64,000 bases of DNA from positions 7,666,501 through 7,730,500 of the forward strand of contig NW_026622875.1 of assembly GCF_023065955.2 (NCBI RefSeq), given 5' to 3'. Positions 10,560 to 21,804 of the stretch are shown here, in pieces (position 1 is the stretch's first letter; every line of letters begins with the position of its first letter). The stretch comes from Ursus arctos (Eukaryota; Chordata; Mammalia; Carnivora; Ursidae). A program made the translations under genes and the position numbers. Under the pieces are notes generated by a model, which saw nothing but the letters and a program-made list of their open reading frames with translations, was not told where the DNA came from and searched no databases.

Positions 10560-11814
10560 AAATCAATATCCAGGCCTCATCCTTTTCTACCAAAAATATC
10601 TTAACTCCTTTCCACGCAGAAGCTTAAAAATGAAGTCCAATGACATTAGGTGGTAGACTTCAGCATTTTTATATTTTGAGGGATGGGGGTAATGAGGGAA
10701 CTGTTTTAAAAGCTTCTTATGAATATTAAGCAGAAATCCATTAGCAAATAATTTGTTCTGTGTGTTCTTTAGGTTTCTGGTCAAATGAGCAGTATTTACT
10801 TTTTTTTCCTACATAGAATGTTTTACATCATTTGAATAACAGTTTTATTTCAGGTGTCTGGTTTCATTTTTACCCACTCATCCCTCCATTCCCTTTTCAT
10901 TTTATTTATTTTTACTGGCAGGAAGGAAAATGTTGACAAACCCTGAGGCACTCTCTGGCCAGTAGGCCGTAGATGGTCTCTAGCAAAAGCTACTTGAAAA
11001 GCGCTCTTGGTACCTTTCCTTGAAACTACAGCAACAGAAAGATTTGCACGGTGATATTACATTTCACTCTTGGTTCTTTGCGCGCCAGAGCAAACCAGCT
11101 TGCTGGAGTTGTCGTTAAAGTTCGTGAAAGGCGTGTTGCCGCGTATTAGATGCCTAGACCGAAGTAGCATTAAGAAATATACTGGATTTTAACCTTAAAG
11201 TCTGTACACTTCAGAAAAGATATAGAGTACATTACAGATGAAGGTAATAAACAGAATAATTCATGACTCCCTGAAGGGGTTGGGCTCTTTTTCCAGGGGG
11301 CAAGTGAACAGGAACAAAATGCCTCTCAAGCCCTTGGGGGAAGAATGTATTGTGTAGCTAATTCTCACGGGCCCAACTACTACTTTATTCAATGGGAAAT
11401 TGTATTTTTTTATTCAACATCTGTTTTATCACTTTTCTCCCCTTAATCATCTCTTTTTTCAACGTTGCAGACCATTTAATCATATTCCAAGCATGGAAAA
11501 ACAATTGCTGGCCATCAGTGATTTGTATCCTCTCTGTCTTGATCGGCAGAGGGAAATTAATAATAAGCTAGTTCACGGAGGCATGAGGACGTTGTTTGAA
11601 CTGGTTGCTGGGTGCCGGGATAGGGTAGATGCATCACAGGGCAGCCCTAAGTGAGCTTCTGGTATTTCGAAACCTTTTTTTAGTGTATATAGGGGAACAA
11701 ATGTCAGTAGATTTGCCGAAAATGCTTCGGTCTTATCCTCCGGAGCAAAGGGTGCAAGCTGGTGCAGAATAATGGTCATATTCATGGTAGCGACCCATGA
11801 CTTAATACCTGCCC
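10560..11814. other. Unassigned sequence with a CpG-retaining core
   Basis: No repeat was recognised. The part at about 11,080-11,160 keeps several CpGs (TTTGCGCGCC, GTCGTTAAAG, TTGCCGCG, GACCGAAG) in a CpG-poor window. This may indicate constraint or hypomethylation. Open frames around 11,400-11,785 are short and show no domain. Confidence 0.35.
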
Positions 11815-12010
11815 AATATCAGATGCCCTGCTAAGGTGCTTCTCCTCGGTTACTTTTAACTCTTTTGTGAGGAATATTTTATTATTCCCAATTTATGGGT
11901 GAAAAGACCGAGACTTAAAGGCATCAGGTAACTTGCCTAAAGTCACGAACCTAGCAAATTTTCTGATTTTTGAGTTCTGGCCTTTATGGCTCTAAAACTA
12001 TTTTCTTTCC
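11815..12010 (-). mobile_element. MIR SINE, antisense
   Basis: Reverse-complement MIR order: ATTATTCCCAATTTATGGGT, GAAAAGACCGAGACTTAAAG, TAACTTGCCTAAAGTCACG, AACCTAGCAA, then TGAGTTCTGG. Old and diverged. Confidence 0.75.
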
Positions 12011-12198
12011 TGTATTCCTCTTGTATTGCTCTGGAATCTCCAACATACAGTTCTGTGTGTGGACTCTAGGCTTCTGAAACCAGACAGAATAATTAAGCCA
12101 ACACTGTTTAGTCCTTTTGTTTGTAAGTCACATATTATTTTAGACTTTCAGATGCTGTCATGGGGGAGTGTCTGGATCTGGGACAGAAGGCAGGATCC

Positions 12199-12405
12199 TT
12201 TTTTTTTTTTTAAGATTTTATTTATTTATTTGAGAAAGAGAGAGAGCACAAGCAGGGGGGAGTGGCAGAGGCAGAGGGAGAAGCAGACTCCCCGCTGAGC
12301 TGGGAGCCAGACACGATGCTGGGGCTCAGTCCCAGGACCCCAGGATCAATCATGACCTGAGCCCAAGGCAGATGCTTAACCGACCGAGCCACCCAGATGC
12401 TCCCG
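12199..12405 (-). mobile_element. Carnivore SINE (SINEC type), antisense
   Basis: Poly-T, then AAGATTTTATTTATTTATT, a GAAAGAGAGAGAGCACAAGC block, GGCAGAGGGAGAAGCAGAC, GATCAATCATGACCTGAGCC and GACCGAGCCACCCAGATGC. Near-identical flanks GGCAGGATCC and GGCAGGATTC mark the target duplication. The GA-rich body carries a CTCF-like CAAGCAGGGGGGAGTGGCAG word near 12,248-12,267. Confidence 0.93.
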
Positions 12406-12406
12406 A

Positions 12407-12590
12407 GGGCAGGATTCTGACATGTGCTCTGTCCCCTACTGATTGACTGGATGACCTCAACAAGTCATCTTTTCTGGAGGGGACCTTTGTTGTTTTTACC
12501 TGAAAAATGGCACGAACTGTCCTCATCTATCTCCCTTACAAGCAAACGAGGTCAATTTCATGAAAATGTTTGAGAAGAACAAATTGCTAT
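12407..12590 (+). mobile_element. MIR SINE, sense, diverged
   Basis: GATTGACTGGATGACCTCAA, CAAGTCATCTTTTCTGG and a CCTGAAAAATGGCACGAACT block follow the MIR sense order (tract after the tRNA head, then CTGTAAAATGGG). The SINEC at 12,199 appears to have landed just upstream of or inside it. Confidence 0.5.
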
Positions 12591-13154
12591 ATAATGGAGG
12601 CATTAAATTTACAAGTATTGGTTTGTTGAGATACAGAAGTGGTGTTTCACCAGAAATTTCAGAATGATCCTCTATCTTAAGTGAACTCAAAGCCAACCAA
12701 CAAACAGCAAACCAGCAGACACCAGCAACTCCTTACAGAAGAAGGAAGATGATCTCAAGTGGCTGCCTCTGATGATTCTGACTCAGTCTACATCACCATT
12801 TTCCACTACTCAGACCGATTATGATTGTCCAAATTTTATCTTCCAGTTTCAGTCTTCCCTTTTGACATCGTCTGGTGTCTCAGACCCTTTTGGACTCCGG
12901 GACTCTGACATACGCTTTGGGCTGTAGCTGCCTCTAAGTAGGTAAAGTCGATCAGCATTGTCCCTGCTATTTTTGGTGGTAGAAAGTGGAATCTTCTAGA
13001 GTCTTCTAAATTTCCCAAATAACAGTGATGTTTAGCCCTTTGTGTGGTGAATGAACTTCTTTCAAGAGGGGATATGTCTCTCCTTTAACATGACATATCA
13101 GTTTCTCCCTGATCTCTTTCTTCTGGAATCATCTTCTGCCATTTCCCACCTCCC
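12591..13154. other. Unassigned sequence
   Basis: No repeat or gene was recognised. Short tandem-like CAACAAACAGCAAACCAGC words occur near 12,700. Confidence 0.4.
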
Positions 13155-13530
13155 ACTTTCTGCTCCAGACACACTGGATCACCTTTGGTTCTCTCTGTGC
13201 TGCTGGTAACCTCTGCCTTTGCTGCTTCCCTTGCCCGGAGGCCCTCTTTCTCGGCATAGCCCCTTCCTTCCCCTGGCTTACTTCAGGTTATTCTTCTGGA
13301 TTTAGTTTCAGTATCACTTCTCCCAGGAAGGCGTTCTTGACCCCTTACTTGATTCCCCACTGCTCTCTGAACATAAGTTTCCCTTATTGGTGTTCGCAAT
13401 GCATTGAAATAATCTCTTTATATTCTCTACCTTCCTGACTAAACTGTATATTCCTTCCAAGAGGACAACGTCTTTCTCATCCTATGTCCCTCACTTCTAC
13501 GGTGGCCCGTGACGTATAGTAGGGGCTAAA
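13155..13530 (+). mobile_element. L2 LINE 3' region, sense
   Basis: Words in L2 order: CCTCTGCCTTTGCTGCTTCC, AGTTTCAGTATCACTTCTCC, CAGGAAGGCGTTCTTGACCC, ATATTCCTTCCAAGAGGAC and GTATAGTAGGGGCTAAAAAT. This is the end of the L2 ORF plus 3' tail, heavily diverged. Confidence 0.75.
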
Positions 13531-15089
13531 AATGTTCTTTGCGTGGATTTCTTTATTCAATTTGTTATATTGAAATTAGAAAAATCTTTTTTTTTTTTTT
13601 TTAAACAACGGTTTTGGGTGCCCGTATGTCCAACCGGTGAAAAGATTTCCGTAAAAGCAGTTATTTTCAGTGATTTTTTTTTTCCTTTTCAGGCTGCATA
13701 CCGTCCCCACCCCCTCCAGCAGCTGAGCAAAGGATTGTTGTAAACCTCTTTCTGATTGGGAAAAGATGAAAGAACAGAATTTTGAAATTACCTAACTAAA
13801 AAATCCTATAAGCATAGGAATCTATCTAAGTGTAGTCTAAAATTAGGCATTCTTTGAGAAAACGGGACCTGGTTATGACTTGAATTTGTCTCTCGTGGGA
13901 TAGAGGATGAGGAGCGTGAACACGCGAAGAACTCACGTAGTCTTTCTGATACAGATCCGCAGGGCAGTTCCAACAGCCCAGGGCCTTTAGTCTGTCTTTG
14001 TGTTACACACTACGACCGTGTCTAAGCCAAACCCCTATGCCTATACATCTGTCCTATTTACTTCTGAATATATCAACATTTCTTCCTCTTATACGTGGGT
14101 TCACAAGTTCTCCTAGACAGAAGAAAGCAAATTAAAATGAGTATTTGGATATAAGTAAGTCCCCAAGTCTCTTTTCAACATTGAAATAAAAGTGCTGGGT
14201 TGCAAGATGGGCTGGAATGAGCCGGCTCATTGCCTTGACTCCTCGCCATGCTCTGTGTCCAGAAAGGACAGCCTAAAGTTTTTGCATTAAGACATTCATC
14301 CCTCCCTTTTCTTGCTTTTTGATTTTCGCTTCTTGTCCTGTGCTGAAGCTGCCTGCCTCCTCCCTTCTTCGAAACCATATTTCACACTTGAATCCACTTT
14401 CTTCTCTGCTTTTAAAATTTTTGGTAATCAGATGATGATTTTATAGTCCTGATTTATGTTTTAGAAGTTACTTTTCATAAATATCCCAAATGAGATCTAT
14501 TTGGCCCCTGCTGCAGACCAGATGCTGGTCAGACCTGGCAGAGCTATTGATTTAATCCTGTACATTTTCATAATTGGTCGGAATCAGTTTTCCCTTTTAT
14601 TCTAACATTACAGATTTGTAACAATATGTGAAACAGGCTTCATTCTTTCATGTATGGTATGGCCTTAATAAACATCTAGTAGTTTCCTGCAAGAGCATCC
14701 AATACATTAGGTTGCGGGGCTTTCATTTTGTTTTCTGTTTTTACTAAACGAATTGGGTTAATAGGAGAGATTGTTAAAAAAAAAAAAAAAAAGCGGGGGA
14801 GGAGGGCATGGGGAAACAAGAATGTATATTTTCCTTATTGAGTCGTTTCATTCTTGGTATGCATCTGACTTTTTCCCATCTTTGAAATTCTCTTTAGATT
14901 GTATTCTCTTGGGAAGCTCATGAGCCTTATTAGGAATTTCCTAGGTTGAGGCAACCCCAACTTGTGCCTAATTTTAAAACAGAGAGTTTCAATCTTCAAA
15001 TCTACTTTGACTGGGTAGACTTGACAATGAGTTTGGAGATGAGCTTTTCTTATGACAACTTTTATCCTGGGTGTAAGGCCATGAACTTG
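13531..15089. other. Unassigned sequence with homopolymer runs
   Basis: Poly-T at about 13,587-13,602 and poly-A at about 14,775-14,792 are not attached to a recognised retroposon body. No gene or other repeat is supported. Confidence 0.4.
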
Positions 15090-15290
15090 CAGAGAGAAGA
15101 CCTAGATTGAATCTTTGCTTTACTTTTCATTTGTGACATGAACTTGGACACATGCCTGAATGGTTCGGAACCTCAGTTTTCTATCTGTAAAATGGAAATC
15201 ACAATTCTTACCCCTGGCTTACCCTGCAGATTAAAATGAGGCTGAGGCAGTTCATATATATGGCAGCCCCAAGCCTGGTGCTAATTTCAT
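15090..15290 (+). mobile_element. MIR SINE, sense
   Basis: GACATGAACTTGGACACATG, GAACCTCAGTTTTCTATCTG, TAAAATGGAAATCACAATTC and a ACCCTGCAGATTAAAATGAG block follow the MIR consensus order. Confidence 0.8.
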
Positions 15291-15579
15291 GGATGTTCCA
15301 AAATACTAATTTCCCCTGATCTCATTTGTTTCCCTTACTGATACTGTGCCTTTCCTTGATGGGAACAGGTTGGCCGATTGTTTACAATGCCTGCTGAGTG
15401 AGAAAGGCATGATGCCGCAGAAACACCATCATTTCTAGGAGGTAAAAATCACACTTTGGAACATGGTGTGCATTGGTTTTCTTCTCCATATTGCAAGACC
15501 TTAGAAGACTGGTCTGTGAATTGACCTGAAAGCTCACCCTGAAAAATCAGCTTGTAGTGTTAAATAAATACAGATTTTT

Positions 15580-15710
15580 AGGACTAGAAAGCAGTTAGAG
15601 GTGTTTTAGACAGAAGTCCTCGTTTTTAGCTGAGAAAATTCTGGGCCATAGAAGTAAATGACTTGCTCAAGGTTGATTATATCAGCATTAGGTAGTTTAC
15701 ATAGAAAAGA
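15580..15710 (-). mobile_element. MIR SINE fragment, antisense
   Basis: TTTTTAGCTGAGAAAATTCT, GGGCCATAGAAGTAAATGAC and TTGCTCAAGG correspond to the reverse complement of the MIR core. Partial and diverged. Confidence 0.55.
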
Positions 15711-17045
15711 ATTTTTAAAATAACAATAAATGGTAGATGGAGCCTCTAGAAGGGCCAGAGGCTTACATTTGGAGGCTGTAGGACCATGAGCAATTTCCAA
15801 ATTGCACTGGTGGAGGGCTCCATTGGAGCCCCAGCAATTACAACCTCAGGGCACAGGCATTATGGCTGACTGCATGGACCCCTAGCGCTGGGCCTGTCCT
15901 ATTGCCCTGTTTGGGGGTTGGATGACTTCCTGCCAGGCTCCATCCCTTGTCTGTATGAGTTCTACATGGAGATTTCTTCTTCTTATCTCTCTCTTGTTAT
16001 TTGAAATATACCTCATTTGATCAAGAGTATCTAATAGTCCTAAGGCTAGACCATGTGCCTGGGCCTAGCACCAAGGGAGGCCAGGAAAACCAGTTTCTGG
16101 CTTCTATCTTGGCAAGGTGGGCCTCCTACGGTGGGAAATTCCCCAACTGGAAACCATGCTGGGCAGTTCAAATGAGCATCAAATGTTCATCACATTAGTA
16201 GATCGAGAACTGGGGCCAGGTGGCCATATGGTGCCTCTTTTACTATTCTAAAATTGTTCTTCATCAGTAGAGGGCCAACCCTGGTTTTAAATGTGACACT
16301 TGCATTTCAGTAAAAATATTCAATGTGTCAGGGCTCTGCAGGCCTCTTCTGGGGGTATCACTGAATATCGGTAGAATCTCAGGAGAGAAGTACGTTAATC
16401 TCCTCCAATTATATGTCTTTCAGTATGTTAAAATGCAAATAGATTTAGATAAATGATCAATGTTGCATATGAAATATGCTTGGGCTTTTATGCAAGCTTG
16501 TCTATATAATAGCTCTCATATAACTCAATCTTTTGATTTGTGTGGGTCAAAGGTAGGATTTACCTGCACATGTTGCTTGTCCTAAGGTGTTCTGCATTTT
16601 CGGGAAATCAAAGAGAGAAGGAGGAACCAATAAACTCTGGACCATCAAAACTGATGTTGATCCAAGGTAGGTTACTAAATGCATAGTTTACTAGCACTTG
16701 GAGAAAAGGAACTGATCCCTAGGACCTGTATGAATTTGCAAAGTGGGAACTTTGTGTGCTTAGACTTACTGGGAATGGCCTTGGGGTGTAGGTGAGATAT
16801 GGAATACATGTGTTATTTGTATTCTACTTCAGTTCCCATGGTGACATAAGCTTGAGAGTGAATAAGGATAAAGAGAGAGAAGGGAATGTAGAGGAAAAGA
16901 AAGATAAATAGACACTCTGGATTATTACTGACCTCTCATATCCACTTGGAATATGAGTATGAAAAACGTTAGAGCTGTGTTCTGGGTACAGATGGGAATT
17001 TCTTCATTCTGTAACATTGCATATATATTTTGTGCCAGACATAAG
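15711..17045. other. Unassigned sequence
   Basis: No repeat or gene is firmly recognised. A pyrimidine-rich TTCTTCTTCTTATC stretch lies near 15,975. Open frames of about 65 codons have no domain. Confidence 0.4.
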
Positions 17046-17049
17046 AAAC

Positions 17050-17255
17050 TACACATTTATTGATACCTTACTATGGACTAGAAACTATGCTAGATTCTTC
17101 ATACCATTTTCTATTTAACCATCACAATCTTCCCAGGCGAAAATCATTACACCTTTTCATAAGCCACATGGTACTTTTTTCTAGATCACTAGATTATAGC
17201 AAATGGATTCTCTGAAAGGTTAATGATTTGCCCACATTAAATTGCAGAACTGTCC
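17050..17255 (-). mobile_element. MIR-type SINE, antisense, interrupted
   Basis: ACATTTATTGATACCTTACT, AGAAACTATGCTAGATTC, AACCATCACAATCTTCCCAG, and later TTAATGATTTGCCCACATT resemble antisense MIR. Extra sequence lies between the two halves. Confidence 0.5.
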
Positions 17256-17339
17256 TTGTGTTTCCAAAAGTTATCCCCCTGCCCCTATGTCATGCTGTCT
17301 CTTGTGAGTCCCACAGGAAGAAGCTTGTTTAAATGGGGT

Positions 17340-17575
17340 CCAGGAAAAGGGGCCACACTGAAAATGACATTTAATCTGGATCTTGAAGGAAGAGTAAGAG
17401 GTCACCAAGGGAAAAAAGAGGGGAAAACTATTTGGAGCACAGGAACATGAGGCACGAAGCCAGGCCCTTATATCTTAAGCTAAAGAGCTAAAGCTCTGCC
17501 CTGGGTAATGAGATTAATAAGCAGGGAAAGGCTATGATCACGTATTTTAAGTTGATATTTTACCTAATAGCCAAA
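17340..17575 (-). mobile_element. L2 LINE fragment (antisense on + strand)
   Basis: AATGACATTTAATCTGGATC, TTGAAGGAAGAGTAAGAGGT and ATAAGCAGGGAAAGGCTATG are the reverse complement of the L2 ORF2 3' region. Confidence 0.65.
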
Positions 17576-18889
17576 TGAAATAATTAGAATCCTATTTGGA
17601 TCATGCATTAGAAATTCTAGATCTCTGATACAAAATGATAGTCTAACATGCTATTGGTTTTGGATGAGCTGGGCTGCCTTTTCCAGTGGGGGAAGGCCAC
17701 ATTGTCCTGCTCCTGCCCCTCAGTCTCCCTCTGTTGCTTTTCAACACCCTCCCCATGTGCAAAATGGAAGCCAAGGAATAGAGCAGAACCAGGAGGAACT
17801 GTGAACTCATGGTTATTAGTTAATGCATTTTGCAAACCTGGGCATAATTTAAAAAAAATCTCCAAGTACTACATTCTCCCTGAGTTTGACATATTAACAT
17901 CCCTATAAATAACATGGGATCATTACGGAGGAAAAAATGAACTCAGCCTGCTACCAGCTCTTAGCCAGTACAACAGTCCCATGAAATGCAGATAGAATGG
18001 CTTGCACTGTCTGGACTCTCTTGGCAAAGTCTGCCCTGCCCTGACAGTATGTTCCTCTCATCACTCTAAGGAGCTAGGTCAGCATCCATGTCCACCTCAT
18101 GTTCTGGTTAGAAGAATGTGAGCTTACCTTTTAAAGGTGTCAGCTTTTCACTGACTTCTCAGGGTTTTGTGACAATATTGCAAGCTTCATAGACTCACGA
18201 TACCTTGGTTCTTCCTCTGTGGTTTGTAACTTTTTTTCTCCCTTCAAAAAGTAGAAAAGATATATCTGGTAAAACCAAAACCACTTTTCACCTGTCTCAG
18301 AAAATAATAAGGCTGCAATAGTGGGTCTTCAGGACAGAGTCTTGGTCTCAGCTTCTTCCCCTGGGAACAAAGTCATTACTGCAACAATTTTCCCATGACT
18401 CTGCTTACAATATATGTACACTTAGCATAGATGTATCGAAAGACTCTTCCCAAAATAAAAAGACTAATCAGAATACTTGAAATTGCCTTGACCATTTGGA
18501 TTCCTGCTATAGTGCACCTCTTTCATGTAGTTATCTCGGATGTCATCTCTGAGAAGTCACAATGACCAAGTCCTCAACACAAAGGTCACCCTCCCCCACG
18601 GCATCCCCCTGTCTCCTTGCTGGGCCCCTCTGAGTGCAGGCTGCAGCTGGTGCATGGCCACAATTCCCCCTCCTAGGTCCTACTGTAGTAGAAAAAGGCA
18701 GGAACCTTGATGTTCTGTTGGGGTGGCTCTTTCTCATCAAGAGGCTTGAAACTCAGAATTCTGAGAACTCAGGGCTTCTGTGGAAACTTGAAGCCAAGTG
18801 TCTTCCTGAAGAGACAGTACTACCATACTAGTTTGGGTGAAGTATTTCAGCTGGGCCACTTGCCAGAAAATTCCATGCCCAGTGGCAAA
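17576..18889. other. Unassigned sequence
   Basis: No recognised repeat, RNA gene or exon. Frames of 65-86 codons overlap on both strands, as expected by chance. Confidence 0.4.
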
Positions 18890-19054
18890 GTGGTGAGTAG
18901 TCTTGGCTGGGAGTTAAGGAACTCTGGTGTAGGTCTAGCTTTGCCATTCATTGACTTGGTGCCGGGAGTTGTTCTCACTTCTGGCCCTTGATTTCTTTTA
19001 TTGACAATACTTAATGTATGTCTGAATCTTCATATGAAGATTATTTGAAAATAC
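18890..19054 (+). mobile_element. Possible MIR fragment, sense
   Basis: GGGAGTTAAGGAACTCTGGT, AGGTCTAGCTTTGCCATTCA and TTGACTTGGTGCCGGGAG loosely follow the MIR sense order. It is cut by the Tigger insertion that follows. Confidence 0.35.
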
Positions 19055-19056
19055 TA

Positions 19057-19570
19057 CAATAGTACCCCCCTTATCCACAGTTTTGCTTTCCATGGTTTCA
19101 GTTACCTATGGTCAGCCGCAGTCCAGAAGCAGATGATCCTTCTTATGACATGACACCAGAAGGTCCGTAGTAGCCTAATGTTATATCACATTGCCTGTAT
19201 CGCTCACCTCACTTTAATTTGTCATATAGGCATTTTATCATCTCACATCATCACTAGAAGAAGGAGGGTGAATTCTGCACAATAAGATATTTTAAGAGAG
19301 GAAGAGAGAGAGAGAGACCACATTCACATACTTTTTATTACAGTATATCGTTATAGTTGTTCTATTTTATTATTAGTTTTTGTTGTTCATCTCTTATTGT
19401 GCCTAATTTATAAATTAAACTTTATCATAAGTATGTAGTATAGGAGAAAACCTAATATATGTAGGGCTAAAATGAACTCATACTTCATAAATTATGAAAG
19501 TATTTATGTGCAATTTCAGGCATCTACTGAGGTCTTGGAACATTCCCATGTGGATTATGGGGGACTACTG
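19057..19570 (+). mobile_element. Tigger-family DNA transposon, internally deleted
   Basis: 514 bp between matching ends: left CAATAGTACCCCCCTTATCC, right GGATTATGGGGGACTACTG. TA lies on both sides (19055-19056, 19571-19572). The interior keeps Tigger words such as GTTTCAGTTACC near the left, GTGCCTAATTTATAAATTAA, and TTTCAGGCATCTACTGAGGT near the right. The transposase core has been lost, leaving a miniature element. Confidence 0.88.
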
Positions 19571-19572
19571 TA

Positions 19573-19730
19573 TCTTATCTAATCCCCATGGAGATAGGTG
19601 GAATAAGTCTTCTTATCTTCATTTAATAGATGAAGAAACAAAGTCTTGAGTCTTATCCGAGTTTATGTGATCCTCAAGAAGCCAAATAAAAAAACCTGAA
19701 ATCAGATTGCCTGCTTTTTTCATTATTGCA
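19573..19730 (-). mobile_element. MIR SINE fragment, antisense
   Basis: CTTATCTAATCCCCATGGAG, TTATCTTCATTTAATAGATG and AAGAAACAAAGTCTTGAG correspond to the antisense MIR core. Confidence 0.6.
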
Positions 19731-19835
19731 TTCATTCATTCAAACGTTATTATTGAACACCTACTGTGATAGGAGGCTCTGAGGATACCATGGTGCGTCA
19801 GGAGTAGCTCCACTCTTAAGGAGCTTTAGTTAAGA
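19731..19835 (-). mobile_element. L2 3' end (antisense on + strand)
   Basis: ATTCATTCATTCAAACGTTA, TTATTGAACACCTACTG and GAGGATACCATGGTGCG are the complement of the L2 tail, in which a sense copy ends with TGAATGAATGAAT. Confidence 0.7.
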
Positions 19836-19874
19836 ATCACACTAGACCGCCCTGTAAAATGAGGAGGTGCATTA

Positions 19875-20050
19875 AATTAAGGTTTCACAAATTTGCCTGC
19901 TCAGCAAAATCCTATGGGGGTGTTTGTAAACACATACAGATTCCAGGGTTTTGCCCCAGTCCTACTGAGTCAGACTCTCCAGGGAAAGGTGTCCTATAGT
20001 CTATGTATGGAACATGAGTCACCCAGTGATTCTTCTGAACAGATAGTTTT
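19875..20050 (+). mobile_element. MER5-like hAT-Charlie fragment
   Basis: TACAGATTCCAGGGTTTTGC, a CCTACTGAGTCAGACTCTCC block and CACCCAGTGATTCTTCTG follow the MER5B/MER5A order. It is immediately followed by a second copy. Confidence 0.6.
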
Positions 20051-20084
20051 GAGACTAAATGAGCCCCAAGTTCTCTTCTTCCGG

Positions 20085-20222
20085 TGCAATGTTTCTCATC
20101 CCTGGTTTCACTGAATCATCAAGGGGATCTTTACAAATACCATTGCCTGGATACCATCTGTAGAGACTGGGATGTGTGTAATTGGTCATTCTAATGTGCA
20201 TCCAGAGTTGAGGGCCATTGTT
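20085..20222 (+). mobile_element. MER5A-like hAT-Charlie element
   Basis: GCAATGTTTCTCATCCCTGG, GAATCATCAAGGGGATCTTT, GCCTGGATACC and GGTCATTCTAATGTGCATCC, then GTTGAGGGCCATTGT. Near-terminal inverted ends are recognisable. Confidence 0.75.
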
Positions 20223-21804
20223 TGTAGCCCATCATTTGATGTCTCAAGCCTATTTGGGGAGAGTTGCTCCCTCTGAGATCAAGGGGAGCACCCTTAACCC
20301 CAAATTACCACGAGGATGTGAATGTTGGAAGGTATTGGTAGTGTTGTAGCATATAAGGTATAACTGATTCTTATTCTTTAATTTATTAAGAGAAGTTTCT
20401 AGCACATTAGGAACTAGCCTTTAAATGCTTTCTTTGTGTCTTTCAGGTTGTAGTAATCACTTCTTGATTTCATTTGATCAAGCTTTTGATCATTTAGATT
20501 GCATCTGTCTAACCAACCTTCGCAATAGTTGACCCTGAGAACCCTCAGCCTACTTCTGAATAAGTATTACTGTAGCCGGGATATGGCTATTAGGAAAAGT
20601 GGTGTTTTGCCTTTTATTCTTTTAAATCCAGAAGGAGTCTGCTTGGGAATGGGGAATTTAATATTTCACTTTAGTGTGTTTTGAAGGTAATTTGTAAACC
20701 CAATTCCATCAATAAAATTGCTTGCTCCAGTGACTGCTGCTTTTACCTGTTGATATTTGATCTGCAAGTGACTCCCTGAGGTCATGGGGACCAACCTGCA
20801 CCTGGCTCAGTGGCCAGGTGCTCCTGGAAGTGGCCTTTCTTGCGGGTAACACATTTGGTCTGGAATGTTAATCGCTTTTCACAGGGCTCAACATTTGGAT
20901 CGCCTGGCCCCAGTCAGGTACCTGGAAATCACACTGCAGCCCCCTCAGGTTGGAACAGGAAGCAAGTCAGGAGCTTTGAGATGTTCTTGGGCTATCGTTG
21001 ACATATGGCCATCTGATTGAGTTTTGTTCCTCCAAGTCCCCAAGGTTGTGAGGTCCCCCCTTCCCAGTTCTCTGGGAAATGAAGAAAACTGCCTGTCTCC
21101 CTCTTATCTTCCTGTTCATGTGTTCATGGGTAGGTCAAGCTGGATCTGATGTGACTTATCCCCTTTTTTCTCTCCATCAACATTAAGTGTCATTAGGTTG
21201 TAAGCCAGTAATGACAGTGGTAACCATTGGTCCCAAAAGACTGAAAAAACCTTTAGCCTGGCAAGGAACTGAGGTAGTAACACTGAAAAACCCCCAGGTA
21301 GACTTATATAACACAAATGCTTATGGGTTGGTAAGTAAGTAGCCAGCACATGCTTTTCTGTTTAAGTTAAAGGTGAGGGTGCTATAAACCTTGAAGCTTG
21401 TCAAGATTAAGCAGCATTGGGCAGAACAATGTGCTGTGAGCACCAGCCTCCAGTTATTGAGTCCAACCACACTTTAGTGAAATGAGATTGCCTAGCTGGA
21501 GTTTCACTTGTGGGCTTGTAAGTGAAGGGTGCATGGCAGATGCTGTGAGTAAGATTTCATTTCCTGGTTGAAGCTACCACAGTGATCACAGCACCAGTAG
21601 GGGAAACTCATATTTGCTGGCAGGGTTAAATAGTGAGTGGTTCTGAGTTTAATACAGAGATTTAAAACAAAAGAAACCCTCTACCACCACCACAACGAAA
21701 GCTCACGCAGGTTCGTTAAGGAAGCTGTCTTTCACATTTCTGAAATGAAGCCCTTGTCCTGTGTTAGTGTCTTCCTATCTTGTTTAAAGACACCAATGTT
21801 TCCC
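20223..21804. other. Unassigned sequence
   Basis: No repeat or gene could be supported. GC content is moderate, frames are short, and there are no tandem repeats of note. Confidence 0.4.
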
